From Ruminococcus sp. (GTDB taxonomy: Bacteria; Bacillota; Clostridia; Oscillospirales; Ruminococcaceae), in assembly GCA_015066925.1 (NCBI GenBank), contig SVNL01000013.1:1-32239 (forward strand): 32,239 nt of DNA, written 5' to 3'. A program made the translations under genes and the position numbers. The notes beneath the pieces are model-generated. The model worked only from the letters and a program-made list of their open reading frames with translations. It searched no databases and was not told the origin of the DNA. Of the stretch, positions 1 through 7,625 are shown piece by piece (the first letter of the stretch is position 1; each line of letters begins with the position of its first letter).

Positions 1-525
1 ATAACAGACTTCTCCGTGCGGAAAAACATTTTCTCTCACAAATCGTTCAACTGTATCTGTTTTGTACATTAACGATTTCTCTAAAACTCTGGCAGACTTA
101 ATATTTTCGCATCTGTGATATGCCTCAAGCTTTATAAAATCACTATTACAGAAAGTAAAGTCAATCAGTCCTGTCAAAGCCTCACCTGCATATCCATTCC
201 CCCAGAATTTCTCTCCGATACAATATTCAATTTCTGCTGTCCGGCAATCAGAATACACCCTGCAAAACGCTATTTGTCCTATATTCCTGTTACTTTCTTT
301 TTCTATAATTGCCCAACGATAAAAATCAGGTTTGCTGTAATTATTTATATACTCCATTAAAAGTTTTTCAACCTGTAAAACAGTAGTGTATACAGGTTCA
401 CCGTATTCAAATTGCACATTAGGATTTGATATCCAATTATTAAGCATATCCTCGCAATCTGTGTATATAAAAGGTCTGCAAACGAGTCTTTTTGTTTCAA
501 ATATTTTTGTACCAATATGTTTCAT
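1..525 (-). CDS. GNAT family N-acetyltransferase (RimJ/RimL-like), 3' end beyond the window
   Basis: Read on the minus strand from the ATG at 525 this gives 175 codons with no stop before the window edge, so the C-terminus is missing. The start has a good ribosome site (GGAGATGATAAA, then ATG). The protein opens MKHIGTKIFETKRLVCRPF, the usual 'T.RL..R.F' start of RimJ/RimL-type acetyltransferases. The acetyl-CoA loop is visible at residues 105-115 (EKFWGNGYAGE), followed by a 'A.H..N..S.RVLEK' stretch (residues 135-150) that is typical of motif B, and a closing HGEVCY near residue 175. These enzymes move an acetyl group from acetyl-CoA to an amine on a protein or small molecule; the substrate cannot be told from sequence. 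It is transcribed in the same direction as the two-component genes to its right, but a hairpin at 581-610 probably separates the transcripts. Confidence 0.88.
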   Translation of the reverse strand, partial: MKHIGTKIFETKRLVCRPFIYTDCEDMLNNWISNPNVQFEYGEPVYTTVLQVEKLLMEYINNYSKPDFYRWAIIEKESNRNIGQIAFCRVYSDCRTAEIEYCIGEKFWGNGYAGEALTGLIDFTFCNSDFIKLEAYHRCENIKSARVLEKSLMYKTDTVERFVRENVFPHGEVCY

Positions 526-580
526 TTTATCATCTCCAAGCAACTATATCAGTCAATTTTAAATGAATATTCATACAAAG

Positions 581-610
581 CAAAATTGCTCCCATACGGG
601 AGCAGTTTTG
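581..610 (-). terminator. Strong hairpin, probable (bidirectional) terminator
   Basis: CAAAATTGCTCCC (581-593) pairs with GGGAGCAGTTTTG (598-610) around a 4-base loop, 13 pairs with one wobble. On the minus strand the stem ends in TTTTG followed by CTTTG, so it can end the histidine-kinase transcript coming from 805. A second, weaker hairpin lies at 646-667 (TTAGCGTT / AACGCTAA, 6-base loop) with no T run. The rest of 526-804 shows no gene. Confidence 0.6.
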
Positions 611-804
611 CCATGATATAGGGATTATTGGGGATTTTATATAACTTAGCGTTGGGGTAAACGCTAAATTATCGTGAATTATATTCAGCTCCTTTGAGCT
701 TGATTTTATTATATCGTTTATTTGTGATTATTAAGTGAAAACGAACTGAAAAGAGAACGAAATGAAAGTAAATATTTTGCATTATTGTAAAGAATATTGT
801 CGTT

Positions 805-2223
805 TTATGTTGAAATATCGCTCTTTTTATCTTTTATAACAAACCAGAACACAGTTCCTTTACCTATTGTACTGTTTACACCATAATCAAAATTATGAAG
901 CTTCAGGATAGCTTTTACAATCGAAAGACCAAGCCCTGTTCCCACGATTTCACGTTTATGATTTTCAGAACGGTAATATTTATCAAAAATCAGTTTGATT
1001 TTATCCTCAGAAATACCATCGCCCGTATCTCGTATTTCAATTCTTACACCATCCGTAAGATTCTTCTGTGTAACATAAACCTGTTTATCATCACCCGTAT
1101 AGTTTATTGCATTATTAATAAGATTATAAATAACCTGTTCTATTTTAACAACATCACAACGTACCGTTTTCTCTTCATCAGGAATAAAATGAATATTATA
1201 ATCCATTTTACCCGAAACACCTTTATACCTTCCGATAATCTCACCAAGCTTGCTCTTTATATCAAACTCGGTATAATTAAGCCTCTGGCGACCGCTTTCA
1301 AGCTTTGAAAGATCAAGCATATCATTTACAAGAAGTGCAAGTCTGTCAGTTTCTTCAATAATAATGTTAAGATGCTCTTCACGCTTTACAGGATTATCAC
1401 CCGAAAGGTCACGAATCATTTCTGCATATGCTTTAAGCATTGTTAGAGGAGTTCTCAAATCATGCGAAACGTTCGCAATAAGATCACGCTGGAGCATATC
1501 CACCTTTGAAATTTCAGCACTGGCATAGTTAAGAGTTTTGGCAAGCAGCTGCGTTTCAGCATAGCCCTTTCCCTCAAATTTTGCAGTATAATCTCCAACC
1601 GCAAGTCTTTCGGCTGATTTCGTGATTTTCGATATAGGATTTGCAATTTTTTCCGATACAAATAACGATACTATAAATGCGATTACAACAAGTATACAGG
1701 TTATCATCATAAGCTGTCTTTTAATGATTGAGGCTGTGGAGCCTACAGGTACAAGCTTACTGTTGAGAAAAATATATGCATCAGGATTTTTTTTGCTTCC
1801 TATCGAGCAACCATAAAGAAGTGATTCTGTTCCGTCGGGTGACTGAGTTTTATAATAAATTTCTCCGTCATCGCTCTCTCTTATTTTTGGTATATACGCC
1901 GAAATCAGATTATTTCTTCCGTGAATAAGACATATACCCATAACCTCACAGGTATACATGCGGCGACTATATTTATCCACAATTTCAATACAGACATCAT
2001 TTTCTTCAGCTATTTTTGACAGAAGCTTTTCATAATTGTCACTGCCGTATTCTTCAACAAGCTTCTCGGAAGCGTTTTTTATATCGCTTATTTTCATTCT
2101 TTCATAAAAATTTTCAAGAGAATAAACCTGAAAAATCCACATCAGTACAAATACTATGAGTGTAAAAGCCACAAAATAAAGCCATATTTTCAATCTTAGC
2201 GTAACATTATTAAAGAGCTTCAA
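805..2223 (-). CDS. Sensor histidine kinase of two-component system 1
   Basis: A 472-residue membrane sensor kinase. There is a membrane helix at about residues 12-32, an extracytoplasmic domain to about 168, and a second helix at about 170-190. A HAMP linker follows (191-245), then the dimerisation/phosphoacceptor region with NVSHDLRTPL, His254 being the phosphorylation site, and an HATPase domain with N box NLINNAINYT (367-376), G1 box DTGDGI (399-404) and G2 box GTGLGLSI (428-435). All catalytic motifs are intact, so it should autophosphorylate and pass phosphate to the adjacent regulator. The signal is unknown; the outer domain has several Cys (78, 92, 98, 139). It starts inside the end of the regulator gene (14-base overlap), so the two are translationally coupled. 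The domain order is that of PhoR/VanS-type kinases, but no specific orthologue can be claimed. Confidence 0.93.
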   Translation of the reverse strand: MKLFNNVTLRLKIWLYFVAFTLIVFVLMWIFQVYSLENFYERMKISDIKNASEKLVEEYGSDNYEKLLSKIAEENDVCIEIVDKYSRRMYTCEVMGICLIHGRNNLISAYIPKIRESDDGEIYYKTQSPDGTESLLYGCSIGSKKNPDAYIFLNSKLVPVGSTASIIKRQLMMITCILVVIAFIVSLFVSEKIANPISKITKSAERLAVGDYTAKFEGKGYAETQLLAKTLNYASAEISKVDMLQRDLIANVSHDLRTPLTMLKAYAEMIRDLSGDNPVKREEHLNIIIEETDRLALLVNDMLDLSKLESGRQRLNYTEFDIKSKLGEIIGRYKGVSGKMDYNIHFIPDEEKTVRCDVVKIEQVIYNLINNAINYTGDDKQVYVTQKNLTDGVRIEIRDTGDGISEDKIKLIFDKYYRSENHKREIVGTGLGLSIVKAILKLHNFDYGVNSTIGKGTVFWFVIKDKKSDIST

Positions 2224-2887
2224 ACTTATATCCCATTCCTCTCAGCGTAACTATAAATTTACGATATTCACCGAGGCTGTTTCTGAGCATTTTTATGTGT
2301 GTATCAACGGTTCTGTCGTCGCCGAAGAAATCATAGCCCCATACCTCTTCAAGAAGCTTGTCCCTGCTTAATGCTATATTTTTATTTTTTACGAGATAAA
2401 ACAGCAAGTCATATTCTTTTGGAGTCATCGAAGCTCTTTCACCATTTACATATACCTCTCTTCCGGACATATCAATTGAAAGTCCTTCAAAGCTTATTTT
2501 TACATTTGCAATTTTTTCCTGCAAAGCAGTTCCGCGTTTAAGAACAGCTTTAACTCTCGCCATAAGCTCCTTTGGTGAAAACGGCTTTACAACATAATCG
2601 TCGACACCGATTTCAAAGCCAAAAAGCTTATCATACTCCTCACCTCTTGCCGAAAGCATTATCACAGGTATATTTTTTGTTTTATTTATTTCCTTACAAG
2701 CTGAATATCCGTCAAGTCTAGGCATCATAACATCCATAATAATAAGGTCAAAATCCTTTTCACGACAAATATTTACAGCATCCATACCATTTTCGGCTTC
2801 TGTAACAACATAACCTTCAAACTCTGCATATTCTCTTACTACCTTGCGGATATTAACTTCATCATCAACGATTAAAATTTCAGCCAT
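2210..2887 (-). CDS. OmpR/PhoB-family response regulator of two-component system 1
   Basis: 225 residues: an N-terminal receiver domain with the acidic pair D8/D9 (VDDE), phosphoacceptor D52 (IIMDVMMP), S79 and K101 (VVKPF), then a complete winged-helix DNA-binding domain (about 128-225) with TPKEYDLLFYL, the recognition region DDRTVDTHIKMLRNSLG and the C-terminal hairpin TLRGMGYKFE. This is the full length for the OmpR family. It should be phosphorylated by the kinase encoded just downstream and then bind direct repeats near its target promoters. The start is supported by a ribosome site (TTGGAGAT) 8 bases upstream. It is transcribed divergently from the EAL-domain gene at 3153. Confidence 0.94.
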   Translation of the reverse strand: MAEILIVDDEVNIRKVVREYAEFEGYVVTEAENGMDAVNICREKDFDLIIMDVMMPRLDGYSACKEINKTKNIPVIMLSARGEEYDKLFGFEIGVDDYVVKPFSPKELMARVKAVLKRGTALQEKIANVKISFEGLSIDMSGREVYVNGERASMTPKEYDLLFYLVKNKNIALSRDKLLEEVWGYDFFGDDRTVDTHIKMLRNSLGEYRKFIVTLRGMGYKFEAL

Positions 2888-2931
2888 AATAAATCTCCAA
2901 TCCGTCTGAACACAGACCTTTTTACTTCTTT

Positions 2932-2960
2932 ATTATACCATAATAAATTTCAAAAGTGAA
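2932..2960 (-). promoter_or_regulatory. Promoter for two-component system 1
   Basis: On the minus strand TTCACT (2955-2960), a 17-base spacer and TATAAT (2932-2937) preceded by TG make an extended -10 promoter about 45 bases upstream of the regulator start. The short leader carries a small GTCTG/CAGAC hairpin (2903-2917). Confidence 0.6.
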
Positions 2961-3085
2961 TATTATGTGATAAATAAAAAATGAGAAAATAAAAAGTAGT
3001 TGAATTCACACAGCCGTTTTATACACTAAGTAGAAAGGTATATAAATATCACAAAAAAAATGTAGTTATTTGTCACAAATATTCA

Positions 3086-3114
3086 TTGACTTTTAAGTAT
3101 ATATTTGTTATAAT
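3086..3114 (+). promoter_or_regulatory. Promoter of the EAL-domain / hemolysin III / phosphofructokinase run
   Basis: TTGACT (3086-3091), 17 bases, TATAAT (3109-3114), with TG in the extended -10 position (3106-3107). It lies 38 bases upstream of the ATG at 3153, which has the ribosome site AAGGAGA. Just upstream are an ATATCAC and a TGTCACAAAT sequence (3046-3080). Confidence 0.75.
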
Positions 3115-3152
3115 ATGTTTAGATTGTTATTTTTATAAGGAAGGAGATTTGT

Positions 3153-5393
3153 ATGAAACCACGTCATTATCCAATTATTGCCGCTATCGTTGCTTTTACT
3201 ACTTTTTTTGTAATCATTCTCGCAAGAATTTTTCCACATTATTCAGCTTACATTCTTGCTTCTTTCCTTACGGTGAATACATTAGCAATCGTTATTGTTC
3301 TGATGTATAATTTTATTTATCTTAAATGCCGCACATCTATCGAAACAGGTGATATCACCGATATTATTGAGGATCTGAATACCGAAATCGTTCTATGGAC
3401 AAACGATTTCTCCGCAGTTTTCCTTAACAGAAAGCTGCGTGCACTGCTAGGAATTACCTCTAGTGACTTCGATAATCAGGAAATTCTCAAAAAAATCTTC
3501 GGACTCGAAACACTTGATGAACATAATATAAAACGTCTTATAGACGGAAAATGCGATGAATCTTATTTTCAGGACGCTGATAATTATGAGCAATGTATTA
3601 TCTGGAGCACATCTCTGCTTAAACAGAATAAAAAATGCTCACTCTATTTCAGTACCGGATTTAATCTGACCGAAATCAATATTATGCAAAAACAGCTTTC
3701 AGAATCACACGAAAAGCATAATCTTTCTATGGAGCTTTCTGAAATAGGTATTCTTATAAGTCAGGGTAAGGACAACTTCTTCGCTTCTTCCGAAATGATT
3801 CGTATGCTCGGACTTAACAGCAATCTTATTTCTTTTTCATATTTCCGCAGTCTTATTCATCCAAATGACCGAACTACCTATGACAGCTATATGAAAAAAA
3901 TCAGCTATTCAACAGGCGTTAACAGTGAAGTAAACAGCCTTGAGCTCAGAGTAAAATCGCATGACGGCTCGTATCGCTGGTATTCATACAGATTTAAGGC
4001 TGTAAAAAATGCTACTTCAGATACACCGATAATCGGTGGCGCTTTCCTTGATATCACCCAGGAACGTGAAAAGGATATTCTGATAGAAAAGCTTGCTTAT
4101 GTTGATGAAATAACAGAAATCGCCAACAGAAATAAACTCGTTAAGATTGGTCAGGAAACTTACGAATGCTGTGTAACTCTTGACTATTCATATTGGGTTA
4201 TTGTACTTGATATCGACAGATTTCATATCATTAACGACTCATGCGGCTACGAGGCAGGAAACAAGCTTCTAAGAAACTTCGCACATAATCTTTACAAATA
4301 TATATCTCTCGGCGGTCTTGCCGCAAGAATAAGCGGTGATAACTTTGCTGTTATTATTCGTGATTACGGTGACGACGAGCTTCCGCGCAAAACTGTTGAA
4401 GCTATTCAGCGTGATTTTGCAGACTTCGCTGTAAACGAATTTTCAAGCCACTCCCTCACCTGCTCAGCAGGATATTCAAAGCTTCCTGATAACGGTGATA
4501 GCTTTATAGATGTCCTTGAGCACGCTGAATTTGCTCTGAAATCAAGCAACGAAAAAAGAAGCAGTATTACTGCATACAGCAATAGTATGCACGATGCTAT
4601 AATCGGCGATAACGAACTTGAAAAGGCTCTTTCAGATGCTATTGACAATCATGAGCTTCGTTTGTTCTATCAGCCGAAAATTGAAATTGCAACAGGAAAA
4701 ATTATCGGTGTTGAAGCTCTTGTACGTTGGATAAAGCCGGACGGAACCATTGTTCAGCCATGCAGCTTTGTACCAATTGCCGAAAGCTCGCATCTTATAG
4801 GAAAAATCAGCGAATTTGTCCTTAACGAAGCATGCAGACAGAATATGATGTGGCAGCGTATGGGGTATCCCGAAATAATTATGTCTATAAACTTCACGTC
4901 ATATGATTTTTATAAAAAAGATTTGCGCGAAACTGTATTCGACACACTTATACGTTCAGGACTCGATGCTAAATGGCTTGAAATTGAGCTTACTGAATCT
5001 CTTGCACTTCACGATGTTGATTTCGCACTCTTCCAGATGAATCAGCTTCGTGAGCTTGGAGTAAGACTTGCTATGGACGATTTCGGTACAGGATATTCAT
5101 CGCTCAGCTATGTGCAGATTTTACCGATTACACTTCTCAAGCTTGACCGTTCCTTTGTTGTAAATATTGAAACGGATAATATCGCTTACGAAATCGTTGC
5201 CGCTGTAATAAAAATCGCAAAACTGAAGAAAATAGAAGTAATTGCAGAAGGTATCGAAAATCCTCGTCAAGCTACCATACTTCGCAATGCCGGCTGTGAC
5301 TTTGCGCAAGGCTTCCTTTACGGAAAACCAATGCCGCCTGAACAAATTCAGGAATATTTCGAAAAAAACCAGACCGAAAGGCAGGTCTTTTAA
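3153..5393 (+). CDS. Membrane PAS-GGDEF-EAL protein, probable c-di-GMP phosphodiesterase
   Basis: 746 residues. Two membrane helices (about 7-25 and 33-57) are followed by a weak PAS-like region (about 70-175), a clearer PAS domain (about 195-305, with LIHPNDR and DGSYRWYSYRF, ending in DITQERE), a GGDEF domain (about 310-475) and an EAL domain (about 485-740). The GGDEF signature is SGDNF (394-398), so diguanylate cyclase activity is probably lost and the domain may only bind nucleotide. The EAL domain keeps the metal and catalytic residues: E521 in EALVRW, N580, E612, D642-D643 in DDFGTGYSS, K663, E699 in VIAEGIE and Q719 in AQGFLYGKPM. It should therefore hydrolyse c-di-GMP at the inner membrane face under control of the PAS region. 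The stop codon directly abuts the ATG of the next gene. Confidence 0.93.
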   Translation: MKPRHYPIIAAIVAFTTFFVIILARIFPHYSAYILASFLTVNTLAIVIVLMYNFIYLKCRTSIETGDITDIIEDLNTEIVLWTNDFSAVFLNRKLRALLGITSSDFDNQEILKKIFGLETLDEHNIKRLIDGKCDESYFQDADNYEQCIIWSTSLLKQNKKCSLYFSTGFNLTEINIMQKQLSESHEKHNLSMELSEIGILISQGKDNFFASSEMIRMLGLNSNLISFSYFRSLIHPNDRTTYDSYMKKISYSTGVNSEVNSLELRVKSHDGSYRWYSYRFKAVKNATSDTPIIGGAFLDITQEREKDILIEKLAYVDEITEIANRNKLVKIGQETYECCVTLDYSYWVIVLDIDRFHIINDSCGYEAGNKLLRNFAHNLYKYISLGGLAARISGDNFAVIIRDYGDDELPRKTVEAIQRDFADFAVNEFSSHSLTCSAGYSKLPDNGDSFIDVLEHAEFALKSSNEKRSSITAYSNSMHDAIIGDNELEKALSDAIDNHELRLFYQPKIEIATGKIIGVEALVRWIKPDGTIVQPCSFVPIAESSHLIGKISEFVLNEACRQNMMWQRMGYPEIIMSINFTSYDFYKKDLRETVFDTLIRSGLDAKWLEIELTESLALHDVDFALFQMNQLRELGVRLAMDDFGTGYSSLSYVQILPITLLKLDRSFVVNIETDNIAYEIVAAVIKIAKLKKIEVIAEGIENPRQATILRNAGCDFAQGFLYGKPMPPEQIQEYFEKNQTERQVF

Positions 5394-6035
5394 ATGGATT
5401 ATATTGACGAAGAATATACCCTCGCTGAAGAAATATTCAATTCTATTTCTCACGGTATCGGTGCTTTACTTGCTATTGCAGGCTGTGTTGTTATAATTGT
5501 TCTTACTGCATTGAATAAAGGTGCAATTGAAGTTGTTTCTGTATCAATTTACGGTGCTTCTCTTATTATACTTTATTCCATGTCAACATTATATCACGCC
5601 TTTACAAATAAAACAGCAAAAAATGTGTTCAAAATCCTTGATTATAACACAATCTTTCTGTTAATTGCAGGAAGTTATACTCCGTTTACACTATGCTGTA
5701 TCGGCGGAGCTCTTGGCTGGACTATATTTGGTATTATATGGGGTGTAGCTGCTGTTGGTATTGTTCTTTCTTCTGTTAATCTAAATAAATTCAGAAAATA
5801 TTCTACAATCTGTTATATTTCTATGGGCTGGGGTATTGTTCTGGCTATAAAACCACTTTACGACAGTCTTCCAAAAGAATCTTTTATAATGCTTATAGCA
5901 GGCGGGCTTATTTATTCATTTGGTGTGATATTTTTCTCCAAGGATTTTAAATACGCTCATTCAATATGGCACATTTTTGTGTTGGCGGGGAGTATTCTCC
6001 ACTATTTTTCGATATTAAAAGCTGTGTTAAGCTAA
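5394..6035 (+). CDS. trhA: Hemolysin III / TrhA (PAQR-like) family membrane protein
   Basis: 213 residues with seven hydrophobic segments, the normal size and topology of the bacterial hemolysin III family. Family motifs are visible: EEIFNSISHGIGALL (12-26), SMSTLYHAF with H68, AGSYTPF (92-98), and the C-terminal WHIFVLAGSILHYF with H193 and H203, the histidines that bind Zn in the related PAQR receptors. Members of the family have been linked to membrane-energetics homeostasis; haemolysis itself is doubtful. The ATG follows the TAA of the EAL gene with no gap and its ribosome site (AGGCAGG) is inside that gene, so translation should be coupled. The gene symbol is transferred by family only. 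Confidence 0.88.
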   Translation: MDYIDEEYTLAEEIFNSISHGIGALLAIAGCVVIIVLTALNKGAIEVVSVSIYGASLIILYSMSTLYHAFTNKTAKNVFKILDYNTIFLLIAGSYTPFTLCCIGGALGWTIFGIIWGVAAVGIVLSSVNLNKFRKYSTICYISMGWGIVLAIKPLYDSLPKESFIMLIAGGLIYSFGVIFFSKDFKYAHSIWHIFVLAGSILHYFSILKAVLS

Positions 6036-6073
6036 TTTTTAAAGGAAATTTTTAATACATGGAGGTAATTAAA

Positions 6074-7156
6074 ATGAAAAGAAGAATAGGCATTCTCACA
6101 AGCGGAGGCGATTGTCCGGGACTTAACGCAACAATAAGAGGAGTCGCAAAAGCTTGTTTCGAACGTTTTGGTGAGGATAACGTCGAAATTGTAGGTATTT
6201 CAAACGGATATTACGGACTTATTAATAATCTCTGCAAGGATATGAGTCCGTCAGATTTTTCGGGTATACTCACAAGAGGCGGTACTATCTTTGGTACAAA
6301 ACGTCAGCCGTTCAAAATGATGCAGGTTATCGGCGAGGATAACGTCGATAAAGTCAAAAACATGAAGGAAACATATAAAAAGCAGAAGCTTGATTGTTTG
6401 CTTACTCTTGGCGGTAACGGTACACATAAAACCTCAAAACTCCTTTCAGATGAAGGTCTTAATGTAATAGGTCTGCCCAAAACAATTGATAATGATATTT
6501 ACGGTACAGATGTTACTTTCGGATTTCATACAGCAGTTGATATCGCTACCGATGTCATTGATCGTCTTCATACTACAGCTGCAAGCCATTCTCGTATTCT
6601 CGTTTGTGAAATTATGGGAAATAAGGCAGGTTGGCTTACACTCAATGCAGGTATTGCCGGCGGTGCTGATATAATTCTTATACCGGAAATCCCTTACGAC
6701 ATCGAAAAGGTATGCGAAGCTGTTATAAACAGAAGCGTTTCAGGCAAAACATTCTCAATCATTGCTGTAGCAGAGGGCGCATTTGATATTAATGAAGCAA
6801 AATTAAAGAAAAAGGAACGTGCCGCTAAACGTGCTGAAGCAGGAATTATCACCGCTACAAGCCGCATTGCTGCTCTTATTCAGGCTAATACAGGCTTTGA
6901 AGCTCGTGTATGCGTTCCGGGACATATGCTCAGAGGCGGTGCTCCAAGTGCTTACGACAGAATTCTTGCAACTCAGTTCGGAGTTTATGCCGCAAAGCTT
7001 ATTGCAGACCAGAAATACGGCAGAACTGTTGCTAAAATCGGTAATAAAATTACCTCTAATAAGCTTGAGGATATTGCAGGTAAAACTAAATTTGTTGAAC
7101 CAAAAAGTCAGCTGGTCATTACAGCAAAAGACCTTGGTGTATCATTCGGCGATTAA
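6074..7156 (+). CDS. 6-phosphofructokinase
   Basis: 360 residues from the ATG at 6074. An earlier in-frame ATG at 6059 overlaps the ribosome site GGAGGT (6061-6066), which is placed for the 6074 start. The enzyme phosphorylates fructose 6-phosphate to fructose 1,6-bisphosphate, the committed step of glycolysis. Visible motifs are ILTSGGDCPGLN (7-18), GGNGTHKT (113-120), PKTIDNDIYGTD (135-146) with the catalytic Asp region, and PGHMLRGGAPSAYDR near the C-terminus. The nucleotide-site residue is Gly (GGNG), as in ATP enzymes, while PKTIDND carries the Lys seen in PPi enzymes; this Gly/Lys mix is known from some ATP-dependent group III enzymes, so ATP is the likelier donor. It is the last gene of the run starting at 3153 and ends before a strong terminator. 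Confidence 0.92.
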   Translation: MKRRIGILTSGGDCPGLNATIRGVAKACFERFGEDNVEIVGISNGYYGLINNLCKDMSPSDFSGILTRGGTIFGTKRQPFKMMQVIGEDNVDKVKNMKETYKKQKLDCLLTLGGNGTHKTSKLLSDEGLNVIGLPKTIDNDIYGTDVTFGFHTAVDIATDVIDRLHTTAASHSRILVCEIMGNKAGWLTLNAGIAGGADIILIPEIPYDIEKVCEAVINRSVSGKTFSIIAVAEGAFDINEAKLKKKERAAKRAEAGIITATSRIAALIQANTGFEARVCVPGHMLRGGAPSAYDRILATQFGVYAAKLIADQKYGRTVAKIGNKITSNKLEDIAGKTKFVEPKSQLVITAKDLGVSFGD

Positions 7157-7197
7157 TATGCACTTTTAATTGTGCTAATATAAATGATTTTTTATTA

Positions 7198-7245
7198 CAG
7201 GGAGTGTTGAAACTTTTGTTTAGTACCAACACTCCCTGATTTTTA
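7198..7245 (+). terminator. Terminator after phosphofructokinase
   Basis: CAGGGAGTGTTG (7198-7209) and CAACACTCCCTG (7227-7238) form a perfect 12-pair stem with a 17-base loop, followed by ATTTTTAT. Confidence 0.85.
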
Positions 7246-7320
7246 TCCGTTAAATCATAATTAAATTATCGGAAGCAACACCCTACAGCATTTTGACTTA
7301 TTATAATTAATGTGTCCTCA

Positions 7321-7539
7321 ATAACCGCCGTCAGGCGGTTATTGCCCCGAACTTCATTCGGGGAGCGCAAATTCTTTACAATATGAGGAATTTGCGCATC
7401 ACATTCATTGATGTCAAGCTCATTTTGCCCTATAGGGCAAAACAAAGTGCAAGAAAATTTATCAATTCCATTATCTTTTCTTGCACTTTGCCAACTTAAA
7501 ATTGACTTTAAAAAGCTATATTAAGCCAATTTTAAGTTG
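7321..7539. repeat. Array of six different perfect inverted repeats (possible structured RNA or hairpin element)
   Basis: Six hairpins follow each other with almost no spacing between most of them. H1: 7321-7329 with 7334-7342 (9 pairs, GTCA loop). H2: 7345-7351 with 7357-7363 (7 pairs). H3: 7365-7374 with 7388-7397 (10 pairs). H4: 7423-7430 with 7435-7442 (8 pairs, TATA loop). H5: 7443-7457 with 7476-7490 (15 pairs). H6: 7492-7504 with 7527-7539 (13 pairs). All stems are perfect and differ in sequence. A weaker CATCA/TGATG stem (7397-7413) lies between H3 and H4. The array sits after the pfk terminator and before the promoter at 7575, so it belongs to neither neighbour's coding transcript. 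No open reading frame of note and no homologue of the array was seen elsewhere in the window. Confidence 0.8.
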
Positions 7540-7574
7540 TTGAGCAGACATTAATTAATATTTTTTAAAATTTA

Positions 7575-7603
7575 TTGCATAATATTAGTTTTTATGCTAT
7601 AAT
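7575..7603 (+). promoter_or_regulatory. Promoter of the zinc-ribbon / TPM genes
   Basis: TTGCAT (7575-7580), 17 bases, TATAAT (7598-7603), with TG at 7595-7596. The predicted transcript begins near 7610, which excludes the far-upstream TTG at 7575 as a translation start. Confidence 0.75.
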
Positions 7604-7625
7604 TTATACATTGGGGGTGTTTTTT

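Noticed and set aside
115-360. Plus-strand open frame of 81 codons at the left edge
   Set aside because: It is antisense to the GNAT acetyltransferase gene, has no ribosome site and no recognisable protein features.
646-667. TTAGCGTT/AACGCTAA hairpin as a terminator
   Set aside because: The stem is perfect, but no T run follows on either strand; the hairpin at 581-610 is the better candidate.
3153-5393. Active diguanylate cyclase
   Set aside because: The signature is SGDNF rather than GGDEF, so only the phosphodiesterase activity is supported.
7321-7539. Hairpin array as a CRISPR
   Set aside because: The units differ in sequence and length; there are no identical repeats or regular spacers and no cas genes.
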